Source: an uncultured Prevotellaceae bacterium (GTDB lineage: Bacteria > Bacteroidota > Bacteroidia > Bacteroidales > Bacteroidaceae). From it: a stretch of DNA of 46,098 nt. Of this stretch, positions 32,877-42,050 are shown piece after piece (within the stretch, counting starts at the first letter, position 1; each line of letters begins with the position of its first letter). The DNA is taken from assembly GCA_902801155.1 (NCBI GenBank), contig CADCHG010000018.1, forward strand, positions 1-46,098. The letters are read 5' to 3'. Position numbers and translations under genes: made by a program. A model generated the notes under the pieces. The model saw only the letters and a program-made list of their open reading frames with translations. It had not been told where the DNA came from and did not search any database.

Positions 32877-33374
32877 TTAATTCTTTCGTTGAAAAAAATC
32901 TTTAATTTTCTTTACTGCGAGGTGATAATTCGCTTTAAGACCGCCTTCTGTCGTTCCTAGTATCTTTGAAATCTCAGAGTAGGGCATATCATCGAAATAG
33001 CGCAAGGAGAATGTTGCGCGTTGTGCTTCTGGAAGAGTTTCCATTGCCTCGTAAAGCAGTTTCTGTGTCTCGTTTCCATCGAAATAATCATCGGCAAACT
33101 GATTGTCGGCAATCCTCATCTCACCGTCAGGCGACACTTGTTCGCGTTTTCTCCTGAGAAAATCTATAGCTTCATTGACGGTAATTCGGTATATCCATGT
33201 ATATATATTGGCATCACCTCGGAAATCGTCGAAGCGTGACCATGCCTTGAGGAATGCGTTTTGTACGACATCGTCTGCATCCTCATGTCGGATTACAATC
33301 TGACGCGCCTTCCAGTATAGCTGTTCACTATACTGGTTCACTATCTTGGAGAATCTGACTTCTTTCTCTGTCAT
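32877..33374 (-). CDS. ECF-type RNA polymerase sigma factor
   Basis: This is a sigma-70 family, extracytoplasmic function sigma factor of 165 aa. Region 2 (DADDVVQNAFLKAWSRFDDFRG, then IYTWIYRITVNEAIDFLRR) and region 4 (LPEAQRATFSLRYFDDMPYSEISKILGTTEGGLKANYHLAVKKIKD) are complete, with a helix-turn-helix in the latter. Its ATG overlaps the stop of the L,D-transpeptidase gene (ATGA), so the two are translationally coupled. It probably controls its own operon and other envelope genes; the recognised promoter is not visible. Confidence 0.93.
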   Translation of the reverse strand: MTEKEVRFSKIVNQYSEQLYWKARQIVIRHEDADDVVQNAFLKAWSRFDDFRGDANIYTWIYRITVNEAIDFLRRKREQVSPDGEMRIADNQFADDYFDGNETQKLLYEAMETLPEAQRATFSLRYFDDMPYSEISKILGTTEGGLKANYHLAVKKIKDFFQRKN

Positions 33375-34906
33375 ATAGATCTGAGGGCTTTAGCTATAAT
33401 ACTGTCGTATTCGTAAACGTCAGGAAAACTCTTGATGTCTCCTTCCGGTACGGGGAACAGTGTGTAATAAACGATGAATATAGGTACTTGCGGGTCAACC
33501 TTCTTGAACCCTACAATTTTTCTTCTGTCACGTTTGGGGTCTGACATGTCAACCTCCATGGAGTATTGTATCTTCTCAGCCATTTCGGGGTCTTTGTCGC
33601 GAAGCATATAGCAGGCAAGCTCGTATGGCTTTTCTACTCTTATGCATCCGTGTGATACGCTTCGTGTCTGTCGGTTGAAGACTCCACGTGACGATGTGTC
33701 GTGTACGAAGATGGAGAAGTTATTGTCGAAGCGGAAGATGATACGTCCGAGCGAGTTGCCTTCTCCTCCCTCCTGAACTATAGACCAGTCGGGGGACATT
33801 ATAATCCTGTTTGTTATATCTGCCCCTCTAAGATTTTCTCCCGTCTTCTTGTTCCGGGCGAAGTATTTGTTGCGATTGAAATAGTCCGCATTTCCACCCT
33901 GTCCGTTGATTTCCTTCTTTCGGATGCTCCAGGGTATTGTCCATTGTGGGTTGAGTTCCATGCGCTTTATCTTGCTGTGAAGCAGAGGGGTCTTTGTCTT
34001 CTTCTGTCCGCATCCAATCTTCATGTCAATGGCAAGGCGGTTGTCGCGCATCGCCCATAGGTGAAAGGCAGGGATGTTTACAATCAGATATTCATCATGA
34101 AGATAAGGCGCATCTGTAGATTTCCACCGGGCACGCTCAAGGTTTACGAGAATCAACTCGCGGTTGATGGAATCATTCTTCAGACATGCCTTTATCTTGT
34201 TGTAGATAGGCGAATGGTCCATAGCCTTGGCGAGATAAATGCCTACGCTGTCGTGCTTTATCGCGTTTATAGCGCCATAGAAAGTCTGTCGTCCGCATAC
34301 GTGTGTGGAGTCGTCGAAGAGCTGACGGTATGTTACTCGTTTTGGAGTAGAATCGTGTACATCCAGACGGTTAAACAGGTCGTATGGGTCAGTAAAGCCG
34401 TATCTCTGGCCGACAGCATAGCGCAGGAATGCCTTGGTCAGGTTGTATTCCAGTCGGGCTAACACTCTGTTGACGCTGTTCTTTCCTCCTGCTTCAAATG
34501 ACAGGTTCCTTAATGTCTCGATATCATTGCGTATATATTCCACGCCGAACTGCCGTTCCTCAAATCCGTCGCGCTCGCATGAATCGAGACAGGCAAGAAG
34601 AGTTTCTGCCTGTGGAGAGACGCCTTGTCGGTTAATCCAAAGGAAGGCGGCCGGTGAAGTGGAGAAGAATTTGTAGTGGGCTCGCGTATAGCGGTCAGCT
34701 TTCAAGCTTTCATGGTCTGCTCCTACAATATTCAGGATATATTCCATTATCTCCTGTGAGTTGGCCTTCATGGTCCTGTCAGAGAATGATTCGTAGTATT
34801 CAGAGGAAAGTCCTGCATACGGATGCTCTACGACCTTTTCCTTTGCACATGACAGGATCATGAACATTAGGCTGAGAGAATAAAGCATTAATAAGTGTTT
34901 CCTCAT
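33371..34906 (-). CDS. L,D-transpeptidase (YcbB-like, YkuD domain), lipoprotein
   Basis: This is an envelope L,D-transpeptidase forming 3-3 cross-links in peptidoglycan or attaching lipoproteins. The 511-aa product has a lipoprotein signal (LMLYSLSLMFMILSC, lipobox LSC). It has a long N-terminal helical part (as in the YcbB scaffold domain) and a YkuD catalytic domain in the C-terminal half. The catalytic motif is complete: FVHDTSSRGVFNRQTRSVSHGCIRVEKP, with the nucleophile Cys in SHGC. It is the first gene of the operon, and its stop overlaps the sigma factor start. Confidence 0.9.
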   Translation of the reverse strand: MRKHLLMLYSLSLMFMILSCAKEKVVEHPYAGLSSEYYESFSDRTMKANSQEIMEYILNIVGADHESLKADRYTRAHYKFFSTSPAAFLWINRQGVSPQAETLLACLDSCERDGFEERQFGVEYIRNDIETLRNLSFEAGGKNSVNRVLARLEYNLTKAFLRYAVGQRYGFTDPYDLFNRLDVHDSTPKRVTYRQLFDDSTHVCGRQTFYGAINAIKHDSVGIYLAKAMDHSPIYNKIKACLKNDSINRELILVNLERARWKSTDAPYLHDEYLIVNIPAFHLWAMRDNRLAIDMKIGCGQKKTKTPLLHSKIKRMELNPQWTIPWSIRKKEINGQGGNADYFNRNKYFARNKKTGENLRGADITNRIIMSPDWSIVQEGGEGNSLGRIIFRFDNNFSIFVHDTSSRGVFNRQTRSVSHGCIRVEKPYELACYMLRDKDPEMAEKIQYSMEVDMSDPKRDRRKIVGFKKVDPQVPIFIVYYTLFPVPEGDIKSFPDVYEYDSIIAKALRSI

Positions 34907-34945
34907 TTTGTTCTAATACGATAAAGCTCTGTTATTCTGACGTTT

Positions 34946-34988
34946 CAAAAAAAAGACCAGATAGCACCATTTCCTGATACCACTGGTC
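34946..34988 (-). terminator. Terminator of the small CTD-like gene
   Basis: On the minus strand, GACCAG pairs with CTGGTC around a 22-nt partly paired loop and is followed by eight T residues. Confidence 0.7.
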
Positions 34989-35018
34989 ATAGGACTTTTA
35001 TCTTGTCAATTTGATAGA

Positions 35019-35330
35019 TTATCTTAATGAAATTTTGCGTACGGTCTTTCCCACTTTGACTATATAGCAGCCTTTTGTGAGATTAAGCTCTACGCGCTTT
35101 TCCTGACTGTCAATCTTCGTGGTTGAAAGTCTTACACCTGCTACATTGTAGATCTCAAGTACCTGACCAGCTCCACCTGTGATATGGAGAACATTATTAT
35201 CGGTCAGCGAAATCTGTGCGCTCTGCTGTTCAACCTCAATAAGTTCCATAAGAGGAGCTGCATCCGCTGTATTAGCAGAGCCGAATATTGCAAGTGCTGC
35301 AAACGCTATGGAGATTATATTTTTAGTCAT
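35019..35330 (-). CDS. Small secreted protein made of a T9SS-CTD-like domain
   Basis: The 103-aa product has a signal peptide (NIISIAFAALAIFGSANTADA) and a roughly 65-residue beta domain. That domain resembles a type A C-terminal signal of the type IX secretion system: LEIYNVAGVRLSTTKID (the YDxxGRxV strand) and LTKGCYIVKVGKTVRKISL (the GxYIVKV...KKI strand). CTDs normally follow large cargo domains, so a stand-alone one is unusual. It has its own promoter and terminator and is therefore a real short gene. Function unknown; it could be a decoy, an assembly factor or a remnant. Confidence 0.78.
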   Translation of the reverse strand: MTKNIISIAFAALAIFGSANTADAAPLMELIEVEQQSAQISLTDNNVLHITGGAGQVLEIYNVAGVRLSTTKIDSQEKRVELNLTKGCYIVKVGKTVRKISLR

Positions 35331-35361
35331 AAGCCTAACGTCTTTGTTATTATTTTGATTA

Positions 35362-35391
35362 CAAAGTTACATTTTTTTGTCCAAATACAAA
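35362..35391 (-). promoter_or_regulatory. Promoter of the CTD-like gene
   Basis: On the minus strand, TTTG (35,388-35,391), 18 bp, TAACTTTG (35,362-35,369). It is divergent to the next promoter. Confidence 0.65.
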
Positions 35392-35461
35392 TCAAACATT
35401 TCGCTATTTATTGTGATATTAACTTTATTTAACTGTTTGGCAAAAAAGTTGGAAGATAATC

Positions 35462-35492
35462 TTGCAAAAAACAAATAAAAACATTACCTTTG
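35462..35492 (+). promoter_or_regulatory. Promoter of the DUF4301-type gene
   Basis: TTG (35,462-35,464), 20 bp, TACCTTTG (35,485-35,492), 43 bp before the ATG. Confidence 0.65.
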
Positions 35493-35534
35493 TGGCGATA
35501 ATATCCTGTATAATACAAAACCTAAGATATATCT

Positions 35535-37052
35535 ATGTTGACAGAAAAAGATCTGAAGCAGTTGGCTGCCAAGGGCATCACTGCAGAAAAACTCGAACAA
35601 CAGCTTAATGAGTTCAAAACCGGTTTTCCATTTCTTAAACTTGAAGGTCCGGCTGCTATTGGTAAAGGTATTTTAGCTCCTACAACCGAGGAGGTAAAGA
35701 AATATGTTCAGATATGGAACGATTACAAGGCTGAGGGACGAAAGATTGTAAAGTTCGTGCCTGCCTCTGGTGCTGCATCACGTATGTTTAAGGATATGTT
35801 CGCATTTGTTGATGCTGACTATGATGTTCCTACAACTGATTTCGAGAAGAAATATTTCGATAATATCGAGAAGTTTGCATTCTATGATTCGCTTGACGCT
35901 CTTCTCCGACAGAAAATGGGTAAGGGTGTTAAGGAACTTATTGCCGATGGTGATTACAAGGCTGTGGCAAAGGGTATGCTTGATGCTGACGGCTTGAATT
36001 ATGGGCAGTTGCCAAAGGGCATGCTATTGTTTCATAAGTATGTGGATGGTTCTCGTACTCCTATGGAGGAGCATCTTGTAGAGGGCGCTATGTATGCAGC
36101 TTCTGCAGGAAAGGCAAATGTTCATTTCACCGTTTCTCATGAGCACATGGGCTATTTCAAGCAGAAGGTGGCTGAGAAGGCTGAAGGCTACGAGAAGAAG
36201 TTCGGTGTGAAATTCGACATTTCTTTCTCTGAGCAGAAGCCAAGTACAGATACAGTTGCGGCCAATCCTGATAATACTCCATTCCGTAATTCAGATGGAA
36301 GTCTGCTGTTCCGTCCTGGTGGTCATGGTGCTTTGATTGAAAACCTTAACGAAATATCTGCTGATATCATTTTCGTCAAGAATATTGATAATGTGGTGCC
36401 TGATCGTCTGAAATCGGAAACCGTTGAGTGGAAGCAGGTTATCGCTGGTGTGCTCATCTCTTTGCAGAAGAAGGTGTTTGAATATCTTGAACTTCTCGAT
36501 TCTGGCAAATATACTCACGAACAGCTTGTCGATATTGCACGTTTCGTTAAGCGTGAGCTTTGTTGCGTAAAGTCAGATTTGAAAGATCTTGAGGATGCAG
36601 AACTTGTTATCTATTTGAAGAAGAAACTGAACCGTCCAATGCGAGTTGCTGGTGTTGTGAAGAATGTAGGAGAACCTGGTGGCGGTCCTTTCCTTGCATA
36701 TAATCAGGATGGCACTTATTCTTTGCAGATTCTTGAGTCTTCACAGATTGACAAGAACAACGAGACTTATATGAAATACTTCACAGAGGGTACTCATTTC
36801 AATCCTGTTGACCTCGTCTGTGCGGTTAAGGACTATAAAGGTAATGCCTTCAACCTTCCTGATTATGTAGATCGCACCACAGGTTTCATTTCAAGCAAGT
36901 CTAAGAACGGTAAGGAACTCAAGGCTCTTGAGCTCCCTGGTCTCTGGAATGGTGCTATGAGCGATTGGAACACCGTTTTCGTAGAAGTTCCACTCGGCAC
37001 TTTCAATCCTGTAAAGACCGTGAATGACCTGTTGCGTGAACAGCATCAGTAA
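35535..37052 (+). CDS. DUF4301-family protein
   Basis: This is a soluble cytosolic protein of 505 aa found in Bacteroidetes, with no signal peptide. I recognise the overall family (DUF4301) from its start (LTEKDLKQLAAKGITAEKLEQQL) and from conserved blocks such as FVPASGAASRMFKDMF, FRPGGHGALIENLNEI, DIIFVKNIDNVVPDRLK and VKNVGEPGGGPF. The GHGAL and KNIDNV blocks are reminiscent of sugar nucleotidyltransferases, which suggests but does not prove nucleotide-sugar binding. It stands alone with its own promoter and a strong hairpin downstream. Confidence 0.82.
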   Translation: MLTEKDLKQLAAKGITAEKLEQQLNEFKTGFPFLKLEGPAAIGKGILAPTTEEVKKYVQIWNDYKAEGRKIVKFVPASGAASRMFKDMFAFVDADYDVPTTDFEKKYFDNIEKFAFYDSLDALLRQKMGKGVKELIADGDYKAVAKGMLDADGLNYGQLPKGMLLFHKYVDGSRTPMEEHLVEGAMYAASAGKANVHFTVSHEHMGYFKQKVAEKAEGYEKKFGVKFDISFSEQKPSTDTVAANPDNTPFRNSDGSLLFRPGGHGALIENLNEISADIIFVKNIDNVVPDRLKSETVEWKQVIAGVLISLQKKVFEYLELLDSGKYTHEQLVDIARFVKRELCCVKSDLKDLEDAELVIYLKKKLNRPMRVAGVVKNVGEPGGGPFLAYNQDGTYSLQILESSQIDKNNETYMKYFTEGTHFNPVDLVCAVKDYKGNAFNLPDYVDRTTGFISSKSKNGKELKALELPGLWNGAMSDWNTVFVEVPLGTFNPVKTVNDLLREQHQ

Positions 37053-37070
37053 TATTTTCATGATATCTTC

Positions 37071-37113
37071 TTTTATCCCGAATATTCGAATGTTCGAATT
37101 ATTCGGGATAAAA
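37071..37113 (+). terminator. Strong bidirectional terminator hairpin
   Basis: TTTTATCCCGAATATTCGAA (37,071-37,090) pairs with 37,093-37,113 through 20 bp with one bulged base; the loop is only TG. A and T runs on the two sides mean it could terminate in both directions. Confidence 0.85.
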
Positions 37114-37187
37114 TTTATGAAAGGGTTGGTTATAAACAATAATCTCCAAATCCGATATAAATCCGTAGTAAGTCCCATATAACTCCG

Positions 37188-37273
37188 CTTCTCTTCCTAA
37201 CCAAACTCGATGAACCTCCGTTCTATGTCCGCTATAGAATAAGAGCTTCATCGAGTTTGGTTAGGAGGAAGAG
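37188..37273. repeat. Inverted repeat with 19-bp perfect arms
   Basis: CCTAACCAAACTCGATGAA (37,196-37,214) is perfectly inverted at 37,247-37,265, and CT/AG-rich flanks extend the pairing. The 32-bp loop contains CCGTTCTATGTCCGCTATAGAAT, which resembles the CCGCCTATTCTATAG loop in the 27.6-kb hairpin. It could end transcription of the minus-strand gene beginning at 38,128. Confidence 0.85.
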
Positions 37274-37309
37274 AGGAAGCAAATGTAGTTTTTTGCTGAT
37301 TCCGTATAA

Positions 37310-38128
37310 TTATTGTATCTGCTTTTCTTCCTTCTTCTTGCGTGTTGCAAGTTTTTTCTCAAACTCGTCTTTGTCAGGGAAATGACATCCCCCTAAAAAG
37401 GCCTTATAATCAGCAAAACTAACACTATCGTTATATCCTATGGAAGCTATACTTATTAAGTTACATTCTTTAGGGTCGACAATCTTGTCGGTATTTAGAC
37501 TTATATTGTAATAATAGTTTGATCCTCCATTCCTGCCTGGGTAATACTTGTAGACAAGTTCGCTACGTATCAGAAATGAATCGGCATTTACCGTTTTCAT
37601 GTTTATTTCTTGTACGTTAGCCTTTTCCATCATTCGTTTGATGGTTTGAAGATTCTTGTCGTCAGTGTTGGTGATTTCTTTTCTGATATATTTTATTTCT
37701 GTGCGTGGCTTTGCCGAAGAATTGACATACCTTATAAGAGCCTCCATATCATTTTTATGCAGGAGATAGTTGTCTTCCATCTCTTGGGCTGTTGTTGGCT
37801 GGTTGTTTGGCGCAAGTATGTATATTATTATAAAAATAGTGATATTTCCGATATGGAGGTATTTCAGTATTCTTGCCCAAGTTTTTTTCTTTCCGAAGGC
37901 ATAACAAAGAGAAATGAATGCAATGATGAGCGGAATACCAATATATATAAAGCATACCAAGAGACATCCTCCTAGTATATCGCGTAATTCTGGTTTCGTT
38001 CCCCATTCATCTATAAATCCAGATATTATGTAAGCAATGTATATGGATGAAAATATAAGTGCAGGCAAATATAGAATAGCGATGCCCAGCACTTTTAGGA
38101 TTCTTTTGAATATATTTTTCATACGCAT
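37310..38128 (-). CDS. Membrane protein of unknown function
   Basis: I do not recognise a family. The 272-aa product has three hydrophobic segments in the first 120 residues (ILYLPALIFSSIYIAYIISG; GGCLLVCFIYIGIPLIIAFISLCYAF; IGNITIFIIIYILA). A polar C-terminal domain of about 150 residues follows, probably outside the membrane, ending in a Lys/Glu-rich tail. The start could be 38,128 or the Met two codons later. It lies 9 bp after the SGNH hydrolase gene and so is likely co-transcribed with it. Confidence 0.7.
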   Translation of the reverse strand: MRMKNIFKRILKVLGIAILYLPALIFSSIYIAYIISGFIDEWGTKPELRDILGGCLLVCFIYIGIPLIIAFISLCYAFGKKKTWARILKYLHIGNITIFIIIYILAPNNQPTTAQEMEDNYLLHKNDMEALIRYVNSSAKPRTEIKYIRKEITNTDDKNLQTIKRMMEKANVQEINMKTVNADSFLIRSELVYKYYPGRNGGSNYYYNISLNTDKIVDPKECNLISIASIGYNDSVSFADYKAFLGGCHFPDKDEFEKKLATRKKKEEKQIQ

Positions 38129-38137
38129 ATTTTTTTT

Positions 38138-39283
38138 CTACTTTAGCAATTCCTCTGGTACGGCATATGCCATAGCTTCATAGGCCTTTTCGCTTGGGTG
38201 CAGATGATCGCCAGAATCAAAACCCGGGGCAAAGGCTGCCGGATGATTGGGATCGCGTACGGCTTTGTCAAAGTCTATACAAGCATCAAAGGCGGGACTT
38301 GTGCGAAGCCATTCGTTGAATTTCTCACGGAAAGCATCACGTTCCTCGTTGTATGTTCGCCAGCCATAGATAGGCAGTAGAGTACCGCTATAAACCTTGA
38401 GACCGAGTTTGTGGGCATGAGAGACATAGATATCTTCCGTACCTTTTATCATATCATCGAGCGTTGGCATATCGCTCCAGGGGCGGAAGGGATTAACGTC
38501 TGTTCCGACAGGATGTATGATATCGTTTATTCCATGTTGGATGATAACATCTGTGGCACCTGATACATTCATCTCTATAGGGAAACGGGTGGCACCTTTA
38601 AGACCGTAGGCGGCGTATGTGATACAATCGTATTGACGAAGAATGCGGGTACCGCTGACAGCGCGACGGATTATAGACACGTTACGGAAACCCTCATTCC
38701 ATGCTCGTATAGCAAGGTGATCAGGCCAGCTCTGTGCGGTGATAGAGTCACCATAGCAAACGAGGGCGTGGTTCTTTTCTTCTGTGAGGATATCAATTGT
38801 ATTGAGGAAATAGAACCAGTTTGTGTTGCGTGTGAGGTCGAGTGGGAGAGTCTTGGTTGTAGAGAAATCCCCATAGCTATATTGACCTTTGGATAACGGA
38901 CCTGTGATGAGAGTACCGGCATTCATTTGGGTATAATCACCGAGGTATATGCTGACATCAACAGTATCACCTGCTGTGATGTTAATATCAATATCGTCAC
39001 TCTCAGTTTCTTTTCCCGGAGCTATCGTTACGCTCTCTTTTCCACCGAATAGCACGTTTACAGGTTCATATTTTTCCTTGTCTTTGATTGCAACAAGGAC
39101 ACGTGTCAGTGTTACGTTCTCCGTTCCAGTAAGATTTGAGAAGCGAAGACGTATCTTGTTGCCGTTGAAGCATATACGAATAGGGTAGCGAAGGGTGATG
39201 TCCTTTGCGTATGTTGATTCCTTACGATCTGTTATGGATGTTGCGTTGCCCCAGCAGGCAACCCATTTCTTGAAGTTCGACAT
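38138..39283 (-). CDS. SGNH/GDSL-type hydrolase
   Basis: This is a predicted esterase or deacetylase of the SGNH superfamily (381 aa). The N-terminal 170 residues form a beta-rich accessory domain (RIRFSNLTGTENVTL...). The catalytic domain follows: block I VCYGDSITAQSW (Ser nucleophile), block III-like IIQHGINDI and block V SGDHLHPSEKAY (Asp and His). I see no signal peptide, which is notable for a family that often deacetylates polysaccharides. It lies between a GH25 lysozyme gene upstream (37 bp) and a membrane protein gene downstream. Substrate unknown. Confidence 0.87.
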   Translation of the reverse strand: MSNFKKWVACWGNATSITDRKESTYAKDITLRYPIRICFNGNKIRLRFSNLTGTENVTLTRVLVAIKDKEKYEPVNVLFGGKESVTIAPGKETESDDIDINITAGDTVDVSIYLGDYTQMNAGTLITGPLSKGQYSYGDFSTTKTLPLDLTRNTNWFYFLNTIDILTEEKNHALVCYGDSITAQSWPDHLAIRAWNEGFRNVSIIRRAVSGTRILRQYDCITYAAYGLKGATRFPIEMNVSGATDVIIQHGINDIIHPVGTDVNPFRPWSDMPTLDDMIKGTEDIYVSHAHKLGLKVYSGTLLPIYGWRTYNEERDAFREKFNEWLRTSPAFDACIDFDKAVRDPNHPAAFAPGFDSGDHLHPSEKAYEAMAYAVPEELLK

Positions 39284-39320
39284 TTGGGGATTATTGTCGT
39301 GTTATATGGTTGGTTGTGTG

Positions 39321-40115
39321 CTATTCTTCTTGAATGCACAGCTGCTTTAAATCGTAGAACGATCCGTTGTAGATGTTGAGATCTACATATCCGTCAATAC
39401 CGGGGAGTGAGCCGACATCAGTATGCTGCCAGAACTTCCATTTTCCCTTATACTGCATCTTGTCAACGTAGTAGTGAGAAATCCAGTATGGATAATCGTC
39501 AAAGCGCTTGTCGGCGAGATTAGTCATCTTGAACTTATAGCTTGTGTATATTATTGGCTTGACATGGTAGTGGTCTTCTACGATATGAAGCCATGTGAGT
39601 ATGTCGCGTTGGAAATCCTCTACAGATTGGTCCTTACGCTTTAGCTCCACGTCTAATACTGGCGGAAGGTCTCCTGGTTCAAGCTTTACCTTATTTAGAA
39701 AGAAATAAGCTTGATCACGGGCATTTGACTTTATGCTCCAGAAATGGTAGGCTCCGCGTATAAAGCCATATTCGCGTGCCTGATCGAAGTTATAGGCGAA
39801 ATTCTCGTCAATGATGGAACGGCCTTCTGTTGACTTCACTATCACGAAACGCACAGGACATTTATTGATTATGGCTTTCTGGAGTTTTGCCCAGTCAATG
39901 TCGCCTTGATAGTGGGATATGTCGATACCTTGTATTTCGTAGCCTTCCGGATATTGTGCATCGCCATATAGGGCACGCCATCTGAAACCTGTCGGACCTA
40001 CGAAGAAATAGTAGAAAATGGCAATATATACAAGAGTGACTACTGAACCGATTCCCCACCACAACTTGCGTGGGAGAGCCTTTCTTGGAGTCTTCTTGGA
40101 GTTTTTTCTTGCCAT
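39321..40115 (-). CDS. GH25-family lysozyme, membrane anchored
   Basis: This is a glycoside hydrolase family 25 muramidase of 264 aa. A basic N terminus precedes one membrane segment (KLWWGIGSVVTLVYIAIFYYFFVG, about 19-42), so the enzyme is anchored with its catalytic domain in the periplasm. GH25 motifs are GIDISHYQGDIDW (first catalytic Asp region), RFVIVKSTEG and PPVLDVELK (D-x-E catalytic pair). It begins the GH25-SGNH-membrane protein cluster and points to peptidoglycan turnover. The leader (40,116-40,180) has CTAGTATTACTAG-type small palindromes. Confidence 0.9.
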   Translation of the reverse strand: MARKNSKKTPRKALPRKLWWGIGSVVTLVYIAIFYYFFVGPTGFRWRALYGDAQYPEGYEIQGIDISHYQGDIDWAKLQKAIINKCPVRFVIVKSTEGRSIIDENFAYNFDQAREYGFIRGAYHFWSIKSNARDQAYFFLNKVKLEPGDLPPVLDVELKRKDQSVEDFQRDILTWLHIVEDHYHVKPIIYTSYKFKMTNLADKRFDDYPYWISHYYVDKMQYKGKWKFWQHTDVGSLPGIDGYVDLNIYNGSFYDLKQLCIQEE

Positions 40116-40181
40116 TCTGCTAGGTGTTCTAGTTGTATTAGTGATTCTAGTATTACTAGTATCTCTGGTTATTACAAAAAG

Positions 40182-40246
40182 AAAAAGTGAAAAGTGTAGA
40201 GCGAGAAAACCATTGCAGCACTCTCGAACTCTTCACTTTTCACTCA
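40182..40246 (-). terminator. Hairpin between pfp and GH25, related to the dispersed repeats
   Basis: AAGTGAAAAGTGTAGAGCGAG (40,185-40,205) pairs with CTCTCGAACTCTTCACTTTT (40,221-40,240). The GTGAAAAGTGAAGAG arm sequence is the same as in the arms of the repeats at 973 and 16,882, but the loop is different. It likely ends pfp transcription. Confidence 0.65.
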
Positions 40247-40263
40247 ATTCAAATTATTTCGGA

Positions 40264-41907
40264 TTATTCCTGCTCGAGTGTGAGAGTCAATGTAGGACGG
40301 TCACAAACCTCTGCTGGGCCGAAGTACTGGATTGGACCAGGGTAAACGAAACTGGTATTGCGAGCCCACTCTGTACGATGACGTACGAAGTACTTGTAAG
40401 GCTTGCCAGAGAGCTCTACGAGAGCCTTTCTGATAACTGGCTTCATCTCACCAGAACGCTTCTCCATGTTCATCATTGCTGTGATTGGAATACCACCTGC
40501 AATCCACTTGTCAGCAGGCTTGAATGTGTTCTTGATAGAAGACATGTATCCTGTCTTGCCAGCAGCAATCAGCATAGAAGCGTTGAAACCGAGTGAGTAG
40601 CAGTAGTCTGCATCCCAGTTAGATGGAGCTGCACAACGTCCCTCGTAACCGAAGAAGTGGTGCTGTGTAGCGAACTTACCTGTGAAGATACCGTCCTTCT
40701 TCCACTCTGCGAGCTTCTTAGAAACCATTTCAGCGAGGAGCTGCTCAGTCTCGATGAGAGATACCTGTACGTTTCCGTGTGGGTCACGCTCAAGAGCAAG
40801 CTGACGAGAAACTGAGAGAGGAAGTGACTTGAAGATAGCAGCATTCTCGTCAGAGAGGTGCTTGAGAACGTAGTCAATCTTCTTGTCGTCAGCAACCATG
40901 TCGAAGTCTGCCTGATTAGCAGCGAGCATATCGTTGAGCTCAGCGATGAGCTTCTTGATTGCAGGGATGAACTCGATAAGACCTTCTGGTACGAGTACAA
41001 CACCATAGTTGAGACCGAGGTTTGCACGATCGGTTACAACCTCTGCAATGTATGTTACGATATCGTCGAGAGTCTGGTTCTTAGCCTCTACCTCCTCACC
41101 AATGAGAGTGATGTTAGGGTGAGTCTGAAGAGCGCACTCGAGAGTTACGTGAGAAGCAGAACGGCCCATCAGCTTGATGAAGTGCCAGTACTTCTTAGCA
41201 GAGTTACAGTCACGCATGATGTTACCGATAACCTCAGAGTAAACCTTTGTAGCTGTATCAAAACCGAATGAAGCCTCGATAGCCTCGTTCTTAAGGTCAC
41301 CGTCGATAGTCTTAGGACAGCCGATTACCTGTACGCCTGCCTTGATTGCAGAATAGTACTCTGCGAGTACGCAAGCGTTGGTGTTAGAGTCGTCACCACC
41401 GATGATTACGAGTGCCTTGATATCGAGAGCCTGAAGAATCTCAAGACCCTTGTCGAACTGCTCCTTCTTCTCGAGCTTTGTACGGCCAGAACCTATGATG
41501 TCAAAACCACCAGTGTTGCGGTACTCGTCGATAATCTCAGAAGTAAGTTCCATATAGTTGTGGTCAACGAGACCACCAGGACCGAGGATGAAGCCATAGA
41601 GCTTGTTGGCTGGGTTGAGCTTCTTGATACCGTCGAAAAGACCAGAGATCACGTTATGACCGCCAGGAGCCTGACCGCCTGAAAGGATTACACCTACGTT
41701 TATTGCAGCAGTAGCCATCTTGCCTTCTGTAGGTTCGAACTTGATGTATGGCATACCGTAAGTGTTAGGGAAGAGATTCTGTACTTCTTCCTGATCTGCA
41801 ACTGACTGAGTAGGTTCACCCTCTACTACCTTGAGTGCGCCACGCAAAGCCTTAGGAAGCTTTGGCTGGTAGGCTGCACGTGCAATCTGTAATGCACTTT
41901 TTTCCAT
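40264..41907 (-). CDS. pfp: Diphosphate--fructose-6-phosphate 1-phosphotransferase
   Basis: PFP reversibly phosphorylates fructose 6-phosphate with pyrophosphate, replacing or supplementing ATP-dependent PFK in glycolysis. The 547-aa length matches the long PFP class. Motifs are GVILSGGQAPGGHNVISG and VIIGGDDSNTNACVLAEYY, in which GGDDS instead of GGDGS marks pyrophosphate use. CPKTIDGDLKN, with the Lys that also favours pyrophosphate, and KLMGRSASHV follow. On the minus strand a TATTTTTG box (41,971-41,978) is a plausible -7 element. The gene is monocistronic. Confidence 0.96.
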   Translation of the reverse strand: MEKSALQIARAAYQPKLPKALRGALKVVEGEPTQSVADQEEVQNLFPNTYGMPYIKFEPTEGKMATAAINVGVILSGGQAPGGHNVISGLFDGIKKLNPANKLYGFILGPGGLVDHNYMELTSEIIDEYRNTGGFDIIGSGRTKLEKKEQFDKGLEILQALDIKALVIIGGDDSNTNACVLAEYYSAIKAGVQVIGCPKTIDGDLKNEAIEASFGFDTATKVYSEVIGNIMRDCNSAKKYWHFIKLMGRSASHVTLECALQTHPNITLIGEEVEAKNQTLDDIVTYIAEVVTDRANLGLNYGVVLVPEGLIEFIPAIKKLIAELNDMLAANQADFDMVADDKKIDYVLKHLSDENAAIFKSLPLSVSRQLALERDPHGNVQVSLIETEQLLAEMVSKKLAEWKKDGIFTGKFATQHHFFGYEGRCAAPSNWDADYCYSLGFNASMLIAAGKTGYMSSIKNTFKPADKWIAGGIPITAMMNMEKRSGEMKPVIRKALVELSGKPYKYFVRHRTEWARNTSFVYPGPIQYFGPAEVCDRPTLTLTLEQE

Positions 41908-42050
41908 AATTTTCTTTGAATGATATAATTTTGGTTGAAAAATATCGATACTCTACTATAAAAATTAGTGCAAAAATACGAATTTTTAGTGAAAAATGCT
42001 AATAATTCCATTTTTTTTCGATTTTTTTTTTATTTTCTTTGGCGTTTTTC

